Below, piece by piece: positions 24,689 through 35,659 of a stretch of 56,707 nt of DNA (positions within the stretch are counted from its first letter, which is position 1; every line of letters starts with the position of its first letter). Location: the NCBI GenBank assembly GCA_016342645.1, contig JAEINX010000008.1, positions 1-56,707 on the forward strand, given 5' to 3'. The position numbers and the translations under genes were made by a program. This DNA comes from Bacteroidales bacterium (lineage in GTDB: Bacteria > Bacteroidota > Bacteroidia > Bacteroidales > JAEINX01). The notes under the pieces are model-generated. The model made no database searches. It was not told the origin of the DNA and worked only from the letters and a program-made list of their open reading frames with translations.

Positions 24689-25165
24689 ATGGATATTCTT
24701 TGGTCAGTAATTTCAGGGATACTTGTAATTGTGGGTGTTATAGGATGTGTTATTCCAATCATTCCGGGTCCGGCTATTAGTTTTTCTTCACTTTTGCTTT
24801 TGCAACTTAAATCAAATCCTCCCTTCACAAGTGATTTTTTAATATGGTTAGGAATAATTATGATAATTGTTACTGCATTGGATTATGTTGTTCCGGCCTA
24901 TGGAACAAAAAAATTGGGAGGATCAAAATCAGGGATCAGGGGGAGTATTGTAGGCCTGATTTTTGGCATATTTCTCTTCCCTCCGATTGGAATTATTATT
25001 GGCCCTTTTATAGGAGCAGTAATTGGTGAATTGATGATAGGAAAAAGCTCAAATGTTGCTTTTCGGTCGGGTTTGGGTTCATTTATCGGTTTTTTATCCG
25101 GTACATTAATAAAGCTAATATATTCTTTTGTTGTGGGTTATTATTTTGTTGAAAGCTTTTTTTAG
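24689..25165 (+). CDS. DUF456 family membrane protein
   Basis: A 158-residue protein with about four or five hydrophobic helices and glycine-rich segments (FPPIGIIIGPFIGAVIGELM) typical of DUF456. The intervening loop GTKKLGGSKSGIRGS is conserved in the family. Function is unknown. It begins 2 bp after the sirtuin stop codon. Confidence 0.85.
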   Translation: MDILWSVISGILVIVGVIGCVIPIIPGPAISFSSLLLLQLKSNPPFTSDFLIWLGIIMIIVTALDYVVPAYGTKKLGGSKSGIRGSIVGLIFGIFLFPPIGIIIGPFIGAVIGELMIGKSSNVAFRSGLGSFIGFLSGTLIKLIYSFVVGYYFVESFF

Positions 25166-25263
25166 ATTTTGTTTATGTGTTTTAAATTTTTTCAACCACA
25201 AATATTTTATCTATATTTATAAGATTATTTTTGTTTCAGTATTTGAAATTAAACGCAAACAAA

Positions 25264-26451
25264 ATGAAAATTGTATTTCGCCCCACAAAACCTTCTGAAA
25301 GAATTTCACAAATTGACATTTTAAGGGGTTTTGCTTTGTTTGGTATTTTGCTTGTGAACGTTTTCGGTTATAATTCTTCGTTTTTTGATTTTAACGGATT
25401 TTATCAAACGTATGAGGATCCGGTGAATAGCACTGTTTTTAATTTAGTTATTGGCTTTGGTGCCGATAAGTTTATTTTTATTTTTTCCTTTCTTTTTGGT
25501 GTAGGTTTTTCAATTATGTATTTGAAATATTGTGCTGATGAAAGGGATTTTTTCACTTTATACCTTCGCCGCTTATTGGCCCTAATGATGTTTGGTATAA
25601 TTCATATTATTTTTTTCTGGGCAGGAGATATTTTGGTTTCATATTCATTAATGGGAATGATATTATTGCTATCAAGAAAATTACGATCAGGTTTAATAAT
25701 GTTTCTAAGTGTTTTATTATATTTTTTCCCAATAATTTATATTGCTTTTGAAGGTGTTTTTCCATGGATGCCATCGGCATTAAGCTCAGTTACAGAAATA
25801 AAAATGCCCGAAGTAATTGATATTTATTCAAGCGGATCATATTTGGAAATCCTAAAAATCAGAATACATGAATATTTTGCCTTCAGAAATATTAACTTAA
25901 TATATTATGCCCCAAAAGTTTTGTCTTTATTCTTTTTTGGTTTTTTATTTTACAAACATAAATATCTTGAAAAGATAAATTCTTCAAGAGTTAGTTATTT
26001 TTTCGTTTTAATTATTGTGCTTTTAATTGGGATATTTTTAAATCTATTTACCGAAAACATTGTAAACAGTTTAGCGAACCCCGAAACAAATCCTTTTTAT
26101 ACTGCTATTTATATGTGTGTGTTTGAAATCACAAATATTTTTCTTGGCCTCTGCTACATTCTTATAATATTATTATTATCTCAGATTCCAATATTTAAAA
26201 ACATCCTTAATCCTTTAAAATATGTTGGACGAATGGCTCTTACAAATTATTTAATGCAATCAGTGATTTTTACAACAATTATGTATGCTTACGGATTTGG
26301 GTATTTTGGAAGTATTCAGCCCTGGCAGCTTATTATTTTTGCAATTGTGATATTTGTAATTCAGATTTTTATTAGTGTAATTTGGTTAAAAAACTTTCGT
26401 TTTGGCCCATTGGAATGGGTATGGAGAAAATGGACATATTTTAATGCTTGA
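25264..26451 (+). CDS. DUF418 (YeiB-like) membrane protein
   Basis: A 395-residue polytopic inner-membrane protein. The start is taken as the ATG at 25264; a TTG at 25231 would add 11 residues. The N-terminal RISQIDILRGFALFGILLVN is the diagnostic block of this acyltransferase-3-like superfamily. The C-terminal FGPLEWVWRKWTY is the DUF418 end. About nine or ten helices lie between. Members are suspected of transporting or modifying small molecules, but none is proven here. Confidence 0.85.
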   Translation: MKIVFRPTKPSERISQIDILRGFALFGILLVNVFGYNSSFFDFNGFYQTYEDPVNSTVFNLVIGFGADKFIFIFSFLFGVGFSIMYLKYCADERDFFTLYLRRLLALMMFGIIHIIFFWAGDILVSYSLMGMILLLSRKLRSGLIMFLSVLLYFFPIIYIAFEGVFPWMPSALSSVTEIKMPEVIDIYSSGSYLEILKIRIHEYFAFRNINLIYYAPKVLSLFFFGFLFYKHKYLEKINSSRVSYFFVLIIVLLIGIFLNLFTENIVNSLANPETNPFYTAIYMCVFEITNIFLGLCYILIILLLSQIPIFKNILNPLKYVGRMALTNYLMQSVIFTTIMYAYGFGYFGSIQPWQLIIFAIVIFVIQIFISVIWLKNFRFGPLEWVWRKWTYFNA

Positions 26452-26536
26452 TTAAAAAAATATTGAATATCGCTAAACGAACAATTTTATTTTTCAATGA
26501 AGGCGAATATTGTCCCTCAAGCTTTAACTGTAAAAA

Positions 26537-29500
26537 TTATTTATGAAATAGCCAAACTCTTAACAGAGATAAAAATTTGTCAATAATAATTGGCTTAGCG
26601 AGGTAATCGTTTGCACCGGCAGCAATACATTTATCTCTATCGCCTTTCATAGCTTTGGCTGTTAGAGCAATAATTGGCAATTTTTTATACTTTTCCTGTT
26701 TCCTAATTCTTCTCATGGCTTCATAACCATCCATTTCAGGCATCATAATATCCATCAATACCAAGTCGATATCAGGGTTTTGCTCTAATTTTTCGAGTCC
26801 GAACTTACCATTTTTCCCAATTATCACATTCATTCCATTGTCCTCAAGAATACTTGAAAGAGCAAAAACATTTCTCATATCATCGTCAACGAGAAGTATT
26901 TTTTTACCTTCCAGAATTACTTCCTTATGGTGAGTAGTTTCAAGCATTCGTTGTTTTTCTTCAGGCATTTCAGATTCAACCTGATGAAGGAATAATGATG
27001 TCTCGGATAATAACCTTTCAAAAGAATGAGCACCTTTGAGAATAATGCTATTTGCGTATTTCTGCAATTTTTCATTATCATCTCTTGATAGTTCAGAACC
27101 GGTGTAAATTATTATCGGGAGATTATTAACAGTGTTACTTTTTTTGATTTTCTCAAGAATTTCGAAACCGTTCATATCTTCTAAACCGAGATCAAGTATC
27201 ATGCAATCAAATTTTTCGGTATTTAATTCTTTGAGGGCATCTTTTCCGGTTTCTACGGCAACCGTAAAAATATTATCATCTTTAATTAGTTCAACTATAC
27301 TTTTCTGTACTATCTTATCATCTTCAACAATTAAGACTTTTTTTAGTGGTTTGGAAAGAAGTTTTTTTATCTTTTTAAATGCATTATTGAGTTTTTCGCT
27401 ACTAACCGGTTTTGTCAAATACCCAATGGCACCTAACTTCATGGCTTCAATGGATTCGTCGCTTGCCGATATAAAATGAACCGGAATATGTCGAGTTTTA
27501 GGATTATCTTTTAATCTTTTCATTACTTCGTAACCATCAATGCCGGGAAGCCCAATGTCGAGAATTATTGCTGAAGGCAAATAATATTCTGCATAATGTA
27601 AACCTGTTTCACCGCTAATAGCAAACATACTTTTAAAACCTTTTTCCTGAGAGAGACTACGCAGTACTTTACAAAAATTAAGATCATCCTCAATAATGAG
27701 AATAAATTCATCACCAGGTTTTATGTCGTCTTTATCATCTTCAATCCCCAAGGAAATCATTGATTCGGGAGGAAGGTGTATTAAATTTTTAGTATCTTCT
27801 GAAGCTTTTTTATCAGATACTTCTATTTTCTCTTTAGAAGATATTTTAGTTGTAGCAGCCTGCTTTTTTTCATTTTCGGCAAGAAGTCCATCAATTGAAA
27901 GAGGAAGATATAAAGTAAATATTGATCCTTTTCCTTCTGTGCTGTTTAAATGAATTTCTCCACCGAGAAATTCCGAAAAGCTTTTAGAAATAGTTAATCC
28001 GAGGCCTGTACCGCCATACTTTCGGCTGGTTGTACCGTCAGCTTGATGAAAAGCTTCAAAAATTGATTTTAACTTCTTTTTTGGAATACCGATTCCTGTG
28101 TCAATCACAGATAAAGCTACGCTGCTTTCGGGTGTCAAAATACTATTACTAAATTTGATTGATTTATCCGTATTCCGTATCGAAAGGGTAACGCTACCTT
28201 TAGGAGTAAATTTAATTGCATTAGACATCAGATTTTTAATAATTTGATGAACTCGCTGTATATCTGTTGGTATTTCTTTTGGAACATCATTGCCAATATC
28301 AACTTTTAATTCGATACCTTTATTGGTAGTTAGAGGCAAAAATGATTTATTTATAAAATCTTTTAATTCCTCAAAGTTCAGCAAATCAATATTGAGGTCC
28401 AGTTTACCGGCTTCAACTTTTGAGAGGTCGAGTATTTCGTTTATTAAATTCAAAAGGTCAGTACCTGAAGAATTTATTGTTTTAGAATATTCGATTTCTT
28501 TTTTCCCCAGGGTTTTATTTTTATTACCATAAAGTAGTTCGGAAAGTACAAGTATGCTGTTTAAAGGAGTTCTAAGTTCATGGGACATATTTGCAAGAAA
28601 TTCCGATTTATATTTACTTGCGGCTTCAAGATCTTTAGCTTTTTGAATGATCTCCATTTGAGCCTTTTTAAGTTCTCTGTTTTTAACTTCAATATCGTCT
28701 CGTTGGATTTCAAGGGCTTTGGTCCTTTCTTCAAGCTCTTCATTAGTAACTCTTAATTCTTCTTGCTGTTGTTGTAGATTTTCCTCTGAAATCTTTAGTG
28801 CTTTGGTTTGCTCTTCAAGTTCATCGTTAGTTTGTCGTAATTCTTCTTGTTGAACAGTCAATTCATTAGCCTGAATTTGGGTTTGTTCAAGAAGTTTTTG
28901 AACTTTAGCATGCGATTGTGCCGAATTAATAGCCACAGCAATACTTTCAACACACATGTCAATAAACACTTCCTGTAGTTTTGTAAATGGGGAAGAAGAT
29001 CCTATCTGAATAATACCAATTAATTTATCTTCAAAAATAAAAGGAGCAATTAGATAATGATCGGGTGTTTTTTTATCGATGCTATAATTAATCTCAGGAA
29101 CATCGGAACTTATGTTAGAAATAATTATTTTTTCTTTCTGTTTTGCAACTTGCCCGACTAGTCCCTCACCAATTGAGATTTTAGTAAATTTAACTTCAGT
29201 GTCTTTAAAAGCATAGCTTGCGTCAAGAGTAAGAATGTTTTCTTCATTATTTAAATAAAGTAATCCAATTTGTATGTCAAGATATTTGACAAGGAAAGAA
29301 ATTATTTCATCGGTAAGTTCTGATATTCTTTTTTCACCACTAATTTTAGATTCGAGGTTATTAATTCCGGTTTTCAACCAATCCTGATCTTTAATTTCTT
29401 TTGAAGTGTCTCTCAATGTTTTAGTCATTTCAAAGAGCGAAATGCCAAGAGTATCTTTTTCGCTTCGAGGGACAACATCACCTGAGTAATCACCTTGGGC

Positions 29501-30925
29501 AATTTTATTTGCCTGATTAACTACTCCTTTAAAGCTTTTAATCATTTGATTCATTGACTTGCCCAAAACATCTTCTTCACTTCTGATTTCAACATTTCGG
29601 CTATAATCACCCAGAGCAGCCAATTGACTAACATCAGCATAAGACTGTAAGGATTTTACAAGTCTGTTAAATGTATTGGTCATATCACCAACTTCATTTT
29701 TGGGAGCCCTGATTTCTTTGTTTTTTAACTGCCCTACTGCCACTTCTTTTGCCCAAACCGAAATTTTCTTAATTGGGCTTACAAACCAACGAGTTACGAT
29801 GATTGATATAAAGAATACTATAATAAATGTTACGAAAAAAGAAATCTTTGCAATGTCGGATAAATCACGTGCATACACAAATGCCTCATAATGATTAATG
29901 TTTTCAATCAACGCCCAATTAACCCCAAAATCTTCAAGAAAATCAATATTGCGATAAATTCCAAGGACGTTTTTTCCGTTATCATCCAAATAATTTGTAA
30001 CAATTCTTCCTTTTTTTAACTCTGATTTTTGTAAGAATGGATTGTTCTTTTTATTAATATATGTCAACCATTCATTAGCTTTTTCATTTTTTGATTTATT
30101 ATTTAATATTGCTGTGTCACCAATAAATCGTGAACCTGATCTATAAATCAAATCTTTGCCAATAATATAAGATTCGCCGGTTTCGCCTAAAGCGGCATTG
30201 CCCATGATAATTTCATTAATTTTATCCATGGTGACTTGAATTGCTAAAATTCCAATTTCTTCACCATTTTTATTATGAATAACTTGCCCGAAAAAGCCCG
30301 ATAATTTATTCATAGAAGGTTCATAAAACTCAAGGTCGGAAAATAATATTTTATCGGTTTCTAATATTTTTTTACAAGTTTTTGCAAAAAGTGTATTTGA
30401 ATGTTTTCCATAAAATAAATTTGTACCTAAATCATTTTCATTTTTGAGGCTAAATAATATATTTCCTTTAGTATCTATAAAATAGATATCATAAAATCCT
30501 TTTTCTTTTATACCTCTCAAGAGATTTTTATTTAATAATTTTGTGTCTTCACTCCAATTGTCGGTTTGTACAAATTCATTTAAAGACTTATTATCCTGTT
30601 CAAATCGTCTTTTTAATGTTTCAAGAAATTTAATGTTTGAGTTTTGATTTGATTCGTAATTTAGAAAATCAACAATATCTTCAAAAAAAGAATTAATATA
30701 TTCGACCCTCAACTGAGAAGTTGCCATCAATGCTTTTTCGTTCACTATAGTAAGCCCAACATAGGAATTCACATAGTTTAAATAGCTTAACACACCAAGA
30801 GGTATTATGGAAATTGCGAGAAACCATATTAAAAGAGATTTTCCGACACCAATATTGGAATTAGCTTTTATGAATTCTCGGATTTTTGAGGAAATAGGTT
30901 TCTTGTTTGTTGATGATTCTGTCAT
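26537..30925 (-). CDS. Hybrid sensor histidine kinase with GAF and three receiver domains
   Basis: A 1462-residue membrane sensor. A first helix (about 28-50), an extracytoplasmic dCache-like sensor (about 60-345) and a second helix (358-378) are followed by HAMP (380-430) and further HAMP-like segments to about 510. A GAF domain covers 525-670 and a Gln/Glu coiled coil 675-770. HisKA has phospho-acceptor H782 in SHELRTP, and the ATPase domain covers 890-1010. Three receivers follow with phosphorylatable D1123, D1245 and D1392. The second receiver has KG instead of KP at its conserved lysine (K1297). The signal is unknown. The gene lies 64 bp downstream of a second hybrid kinase on the same strand and is probably cotranscribed with it. 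Confidence 0.92.
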   Translation of the reverse strand: MTESSTNKKPISSKIREFIKANSNIGVGKSLLIWFLAISIIPLGVLSYLNYVNSYVGLTIVNEKALMATSQLRVEYINSFFEDIVDFLNYESNQNSNIKFLETLKRRFEQDNKSLNEFVQTDNWSEDTKLLNKNLLRGIKEKGFYDIYFIDTKGNILFSLKNENDLGTNLFYGKHSNTLFAKTCKKILETDKILFSDLEFYEPSMNKLSGFFGQVIHNKNGEEIGILAIQVTMDKINEIIMGNAALGETGESYIIGKDLIYRSGSRFIGDTAILNNKSKNEKANEWLTYINKKNNPFLQKSELKKGRIVTNYLDDNGKNVLGIYRNIDFLEDFGVNWALIENINHYEAFVYARDLSDIAKISFFVTFIIVFFISIIVTRWFVSPIKKISVWAKEVAVGQLKNKEIRAPKNEVGDMTNTFNRLVKSLQSYADVSQLAALGDYSRNVEIRSEEDVLGKSMNQMIKSFKGVVNQANKIAQGDYSGDVVPRSEKDTLGISLFEMTKTLRDTSKEIKDQDWLKTGINNLESKISGEKRISELTDEIISFLVKYLDIQIGLLYLNNEENILTLDASYAFKDTEVKFTKISIGEGLVGQVAKQKEKIIISNISSDVPEINYSIDKKTPDHYLIAPFIFEDKLIGIIQIGSSSPFTKLQEVFIDMCVESIAVAINSAQSHAKVQKLLEQTQIQANELTVQQEELRQTNDELEEQTKALKISEENLQQQQEELRVTNEELEERTKALEIQRDDIEVKNRELKKAQMEIIQKAKDLEAASKYKSEFLANMSHELRTPLNSILVLSELLYGNKNKTLGKKEIEYSKTINSSGTDLLNLINEILDLSKVEAGKLDLNIDLLNFEELKDFINKSFLPLTTNKGIELKVDIGNDVPKEIPTDIQRVHQIIKNLMSNAIKFTPKGSVTLSIRNTDKSIKFSNSILTPESSVALSVIDTGIGIPKKKLKSIFEAFHQADGTTSRKYGGTGLGLTISKSFSEFLGGEIHLNSTEGKGSIFTLYLPLSIDGLLAENEKKQAATTKISSKEKIEVSDKKASEDTKNLIHLPPESMISLGIEDDKDDIKPGDEFILIIEDDLNFCKVLRSLSQEKGFKSMFAISGETGLHYAEYYLPSAIILDIGLPGIDGYEVMKRLKDNPKTRHIPVHFISASDESIEAMKLGAIGYLTKPVSSEKLNNAFKKIKKLLSKPLKKVLIVEDDKIVQKSIVELIKDDNIFTVAVETGKDALKELNTEKFDCMILDLGLEDMNGFEILEKIKKSNTVNNLPIIIYTGSELSRDDNEKLQKYANSIILKGAHSFERLLSETSLFLHQVESEMPEEKQRMLETTHHKEVILEGKKILLVDDDMRNVFALSSILEDNGMNVIIGKNGKFGLEKLEQNPDIDLVLMDIMMPEMDGYEAMRRIRKQEKYKKLPIIALTAKAMKGDRDKCIAAGANDYLAKPIIIDKFLSLLRVWLFHK

Positions 30926-30989
30926 AAATATTTTTAGAATTCTTATTTCAAAGTATAAATATTTTTGAGATTAATTTTATTTTCTTATA

Positions 30990-33065
30990 TCAAGTGCTTA
31001 CCGAAACTTCTTCTATTGTATTATACAATTCCTCAGGATTAACAGGTTTGCTAACATAATAATCCATTCCAACTGCAATACATTTTTCTTTATCGCCTTT
31101 CATTGCATGAGCTGTCATTGCTACAATTGGAGTATGGATTTTATCTAATTTTTCACTTTTACGGATTAGTGTTGTTGCCTCAAAACCATCCATTACCGGC
31201 ATCTGAACATCCATAAGAATTATATTAAATCTCTCTTTTTTTGTTTTTTCAACAGCTTCTTTTCCATTTACGGCAATTGAGACTTTATATCCTTTCCTTT
31301 CGAGTAATTGAATAACAATTTTACGATTAATAATCTGGTCTTCTACAAGTAAAACAGAAAGTTTCCTGCCATCTTTTTTAATTTCTTTTTGCGGCTTTTT
31401 TGAAATATTTAAAAACTCCGTATCAAAATTAAAAATACTGATTAGAAGATTTTTAATATTGTTTTGCAAAACCGGCTTTGTAATTACATGTTGAATTTCA
31501 GTCTTTAAAAATTCTTTGTTTTCGATTACGGATTTATCAGTAACCATGAGTACAATAACAGGTTTATTATTAATAGATAAAAAGCTTTTAATTTTCTTTT
31601 TTATATTAACACCTTCTTCAGAATCAATGTAGTAGTCAAGTAAAATAATGTCGTATTCCTTTCCTGATTTTTCTGCAAGACTAATTGCTTTAACTGCTTC
31701 ATTTGATGATGATGCAATATCAGAATTTATTTTCCATTCAGTGAAAATATCATTTAAAACCATTGAACATTCATTACAAGAATTAACGATAAGAATGTTA
31801 ATTTCTTCGTTCTTTTTCTTCAATTCAATTTTCCATGGTTCAGATTTTTGTTTTCCTTTTTTCAAAGGCAAATTAAAATAAAAGTCACTTCCACCTTCTT
31901 CATTACTTTTTGCTCCGATTTGCCCTCCCATCATTTCAACGAGGCGTTTTGAAATAGTTAGTCCGAGGCCTGTACCACCATGTTTTCTTGTTGTATCTCT
32001 TCCTGCCTGACTGTATAATTCAAACAGTTGATTGATTTGTTCTTTTTCAATACCAATTCCTGTATCTGAAACACTAAAGTGAAGATTCATAATATTATCA
32101 GAAAATTCTTCGGCAGAAATATTTATTGAGATTTTTCCTTTTTCAGTAAATTTTATGGCATTACCAAGTAAATTAATTAGTACCTGCCTAATTCTAAGTG
32201 GATCACCGATAAAAACATCGGGAAGGGAGGGTGAAATATTGCATATAAATTCCAGTTTATCATGGAAAAGTTTCATTGATAGAAGCCTGACAATTTTTTC
32301 AACCAGATCGCGGATGCTAAATTCAATTTCTTCAAGTTCAATTTTGTCGGCTTCAATTTTAGAAACATCAAGAATTTCGTTAATAATTTCGAGTAGGGAT
32401 TCACCGGAGTTCTTAATATCTACGATGCGTTCAAAATGAATTTCAGAAAGATCACCATCCATTAAAGATAATTCAGCTAATCCGATTATACCGTTTAAAG
32501 GTGTTCTAATCTCATGGCTCATACTTGCCAGAAAAGAACTTTTAGCAATTGTTGCTTCTTCTGCAATACGTTTGGCTTTATTCAGTTCGCTAATTGTTTT
32601 CTCTAACTCTTTAGTAGTTATCTCAAGTACATGTTTTTGCTTGAAAAAATCAATAAATGCTTTAATTTTGCTTCTTAACATTTCAATATCAAGAGGTTTG
32701 TAAAGATAATCAACAGCTCCCGTTTGATAGCCTCTAAAAATATTTTTTCTTTCTTTACTTATTGCAGTAACAAAGATTATCGGAATGTGTTTTGTTCGTT
32801 CGTTTGATCGCATTATCTCAGCAGTTTCAAAGCCATCCATTCCAGGCATCTGAACATCCATTAACACTAAGGAAAAATTATACTCAAGCATCAAACTTAA
32901 AGCTTCATTTCCAGACATCGCTTTAATAATTTTCAACTCAGGGCTTTCAATAATTCCTTCAAGTGTGATAAGATTTTCTTCCCTGTCATCGACAATTAAA
33001 ATATTAAATTTGTTATCCGAACTCATAATTTTGTTATTTTCATGTGTTTTTCTACTCATTTCCAT
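30990..33065 (-). CDS. Soluble hybrid histidine kinase: REC-HisKA-HATPase-REC-REC
   Basis: A 691-residue cytoplasmic kinase with no membrane helix. The N-terminal receiver has D70 as acceptor. A short coiled coil leads to HisKA with H184 in SHEIRTP, and the ATPase domain (N box GNAIKF, GTGLGL) spans about 285-400. The second receiver-like domain (422-545) has Asn-Ser (428-429) where the metal-binding acidic pair should be, though D477 and K530 remain. The last receiver (569-690) is canonical with D619. An N-terminal receiver means another kinase, possibly its membrane-bound neighbour at 26537-30925, may control it. The start could also be the internal ATG at residue 14. Confidence 0.92.
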   Translation of the reverse strand: MEMSRKTHENNKIMSSDNKFNILIVDDREENLITLEGIIESPELKIIKAMSGNEALSLMLEYNFSLVLMDVQMPGMDGFETAEIMRSNERTKHIPIIFVTAISKERKNIFRGYQTGAVDYLYKPLDIEMLRSKIKAFIDFFKQKHVLEITTKELEKTISELNKAKRIAEEATIAKSSFLASMSHEIRTPLNGIIGLAELSLMDGDLSEIHFERIVDIKNSGESLLEIINEILDVSKIEADKIELEEIEFSIRDLVEKIVRLLSMKLFHDKLEFICNISPSLPDVFIGDPLRIRQVLINLLGNAIKFTEKGKISINISAEEFSDNIMNLHFSVSDTGIGIEKEQINQLFELYSQAGRDTTRKHGGTGLGLTISKRLVEMMGGQIGAKSNEEGGSDFYFNLPLKKGKQKSEPWKIELKKKNEEINILIVNSCNECSMVLNDIFTEWKINSDIASSSNEAVKAISLAEKSGKEYDIILLDYYIDSEEGVNIKKKIKSFLSINNKPVIVLMVTDKSVIENKEFLKTEIQHVITKPVLQNNIKNLLISIFNFDTEFLNISKKPQKEIKKDGRKLSVLLVEDQIINRKIVIQLLERKGYKVSIAVNGKEAVEKTKKERFNIILMDVQMPVMDGFEATTLIRKSEKLDKIHTPIVAMTAHAMKGDKEKCIAVGMDYYVSKPVNPEELYNTIEEVSVST

Positions 33066-33275
33066 TACTTACTTAAAAAAAATCAAGTAAATTGCTATTC
33101 ATTTACGAATGCAAGATACAAAAATATTTTTCATAAAAATTTATTTTGTAATAAATAAAATTTTTTGCTTTCTAAAACGAAGAAATTGTGGTAGTTAGGG
33201 ATTAAGGGAAATAGAGGAAATAAATCCGCGTTTATCTGCGAATTAACGGGAGAAATATTTACCGGCTTATCCATG

Positions 33276-34055
33276 TTATGATTTAAAAGCACACAAAACT
33301 AAAGCGTAGCTAAAATATTTATCTAAGAATGTTCCTTTTTCCCACTTTACCTTTGTTATATCTAAGTTTTTTGTTTTATGCGTAATTTTATTAATTACAG
33401 AAATCGGACTAATAAGTTTTAATGAATAATAAATTGATCCTCCAATAAAAAAGAAATTTTTCACGTTTAACTCCTTACATATTTTTTTGAATTCCTTCCT
33501 TGTATATGGATATTCTTCTCCAAATTTCCATGTTCCGATTTTTTGAGAAATAAATTTATAGAGGCGATAAGGAGGATTATGTTTATTTGGTACAGAAATG
33601 AAAGTTATTCCATTGCTGTTAATCAAATCAAAATGAGTTTTATTTATTGTCAAGCGATCAGGCATAACAAAATGCTCCGACAATCCGAAACTCATAGAAA
33701 TATCATATTTTTCAAAATATTGCTCCGGCAAATTTAGGGCATCTACGCAAATAAACTCAGCTTCAAGATTATGTCTTTCAAAAAATTGTTTTGAACGTTC
33801 AAGTGCTTTTGTTGAATAATCAAGAATTGTAACCTTGGCTCCTCGCTTTGCCATTAAAGCGGCGTGAGGGCCAATGCCTGCTCCAACCTCAATTACATTT
33901 AAACCTTCGAAAGTTTTAAAATGATCCAAGATTATTTTTTTCATTCTTTCAAAGCGTATGCTTTTTTCCTCAACTTCAAGATAATAAAGATCTTCTTCAT
34001 AAGAAAAATCTTTTTCCCACATTACATCCCACAATTCAGGTGTATTCTTTTCCAT
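33276..34055 (-). CDS. SAM-dependent methyltransferase (class I)
   Basis: A 259-residue enzyme with a Rossmann-like core. Motif I is VIEVGAGIG (54-62), followed by VTILDYS for the acidic ribose-binding residue and EFICVDALNLP for the adenine site. The later half (YTRKEFKKICKEL) is common in methyltransferases that act on small molecules or quinones, but the substrate cannot be told. It is separated by 210 bp from the kinase gene downstream. Confidence 0.85.
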   Translation of the reverse strand: MEKNTPELWDVMWEKDFSYEEDLYYLEVEEKSIRFERMKKIILDHFKTFEGLNVIEVGAGIGPHAALMAKRGAKVTILDYSTKALERSKQFFERHNLEAEFICVDALNLPEQYFEKYDISMSFGLSEHFVMPDRLTINKTHFDLINSNGITFISVPNKHNPPYRLYKFISQKIGTWKFGEEYPYTRKEFKKICKELNVKNFFFIGGSIYYSLKLISPISVINKITHKTKNLDITKVKWEKGTFLDKYFSYALVLCAFKS

Positions 34056-34408
34056 ATTTATTATTTTTATTCAAATTAGCGAGATAAAAAATATTAATAT
34101 AATTTTGAGGCTAAGGTAATAAAAAATTAAAACAATTGATTAAATTGTATTTTGAGGCTGAAATTATATTTTGATGTGCTGTAAGGATAAGTTTAAATCT
34201 AAAAATAGAATGTTTTTTGATAAACAATTCTCTGACGAATAATTTGATTATAAATAGCACTTTACAATAAACAAAGAATAATAAGTATCTTAATTAAAAA
34301 AGATTGACAAACTCATTTCAATTTTGTATATTTGCTATTTGAAAATAAACTTAACATATTTTATCCTGATTCTGAATAAAATCGAAAATTAAATAAAAAC
34401 CAAAAGCC
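34056..34408. other. Intergenic region between divergent genes
   Basis: A 353-bp AT-rich stretch between the methyltransferase and the secreted FISUMP protein. Its clear content is the promoter at 34304-34334. Otherwise I see nothing. Confidence 0.5.
34304..34334 (+). promoter_or_regulatory. Promoter for the 34409-37270 gene pair
   Basis: TTG (34304-34306), a 20-bp spacer and TATATTTG (34327-34334) followed by C match the Bacteroidota consensus. The transcript would begin near 34340, giving a leader of about 70 nt before the ATG at 34409. Confidence 0.7.
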
Positions 34409-35632
34409 ATGAAAAAGTTTACTTTTATTCTAATAATATTATTGCTTACTCTTTCTTATTCTGCCCGTACACAACAAGCCTCTGCACTTCATAATATTCA
34501 ATTGCAAGAGGGCTATAATTTTGTATCAACTTATATTTCACCTGATGATCCCGATTTAATGGAACTGTTAGAGGATTTGCTTTTTGACGGCAGCCTTGAG
34601 TTTGTTAGAAACTCTGCCGGACAAATGTTTCACAAAGTGGGATGGTATTGGGTGAATAATATAGGTGATTGGAATACCCAAGAAGGCTATCTGTTTTTTA
34701 TGAACAGCCCTGCCGAAATTTCAATTGAAGGAGAACTATTTGATCCTACTACCCCATTAAATCTGGATGAAGGCTACCAATTTGCTCCATTTTACTATAC
34801 TGAATATACGGATGTATTGGAGGCTTCATCCGAAATACTGGATAATCTTGATTTTATTAGAAATACCGAAGGCCTAATGTTTCGTAAAATAGGCCCTCAC
34901 TGGATTAATAATATTGGTGATTTCCGTTATGGAGAAGCTTACCTTATAAAAATGAATAATGCAGATGAACTAATTTATGTAACAGATACAACTTTCAATT
35001 GCCCTTCATCTTTTATTGATCCCCGTGACGGTCAGGAATATGAGGCTGTTATGATTGGAGATCAATGCTGGATGGCTGAAAATCTAAATATTGGTACTAT
35101 GGTGTATGGTGATCAACTGGATAACGGTATTATTGAAAAATATTGTTATAATAATGATACTTCCTTTTGCGATGAATATGGTGCTTTGTATCAATGGCAT
35201 GAAATGATGAATTGGACAAGCGATACAGCAGGGCAGGGAATTTGCCCTCAAATAGGTAACTGGCATGTTCCAACTGATTTTGAATGGAAAGTTTTAGAAG
35301 GTTTTACCGATACTATATATGGAATAGGCGATCCCGAATGGGATAATGTAGATTGGAGAGGATTTGATGCAGGGAAAAACCTAAAATCTGTTAACAGATG
35401 GGATGAAAACAACGGGACAGATTTATATAGTTTCAATGCTATTCCTGCAGGAATGAGACATCCTTATGGTTATTTTTTTAATATAGGAATAAGCACTTCC
35501 TTGTGGACATCCACTCAAGATATTATTCTGGATTTTAAGTTTCTCCGTGATTTATTATACAGTCAGGATAAAGTTTATCGAGAAAGTTTTGGTTTTAATG
35601 ATGGATATTCAGTAAGATGTATGAAGCAATAA
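34409..35632 (+). CDS. Secreted protein with RKIGP modules and FISUMP domain
   Basis: A 407-residue exported protein. Residues 1-22 are a signal peptide. Residues 30-107 and 108-192 are two units of the RKIGP module (core RNxxGxMFxKxGxxWxNNIGD). Residues 198-407 are a FISUMP domain that starts IDPRDGQEY and ends SVRCMKQ at the C-terminus. It is close in sequence and domain order to residues 329-712 of the protein at 389-3181 but lacks the flanking modules and the T9SS sorting tail. How it is displayed or released is therefore unclear. The next gene starts 27 bp downstream and shares the module. Confidence 0.85.
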   Translation: MKKFTFILIILLLTLSYSARTQQASALHNIQLQEGYNFVSTYISPDDPDLMELLEDLLFDGSLEFVRNSAGQMFHKVGWYWVNNIGDWNTQEGYLFFMNSPAEISIEGELFDPTTPLNLDEGYQFAPFYYTEYTDVLEASSEILDNLDFIRNTEGLMFRKIGPHWINNIGDFRYGEAYLIKMNNADELIYVTDTTFNCPSSFIDPRDGQEYEAVMIGDQCWMAENLNIGTMVYGDQLDNGIIEKYCYNNDTSFCDEYGALYQWHEMMNWTSDTAGQGICPQIGNWHVPTDFEWKVLEGFTDTIYGIGDPEWDNVDWRGFDAGKNLKSVNRWDENNGTDLYSFNAIPAGMRHPYGYFFNIGISTSLWTSTQDIILDFKFLRDLLYSQDKVYRESFGFNDGYSVRCMKQ

Positions 35633-35659
35633 CTCTCATTAATAATAATTATCAAATAT

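Noticed and set aside
28561..28743. 60-codon minus frame within the large hybrid kinase
   Set aside because: Shadow frame of the coiled-coil coding region.
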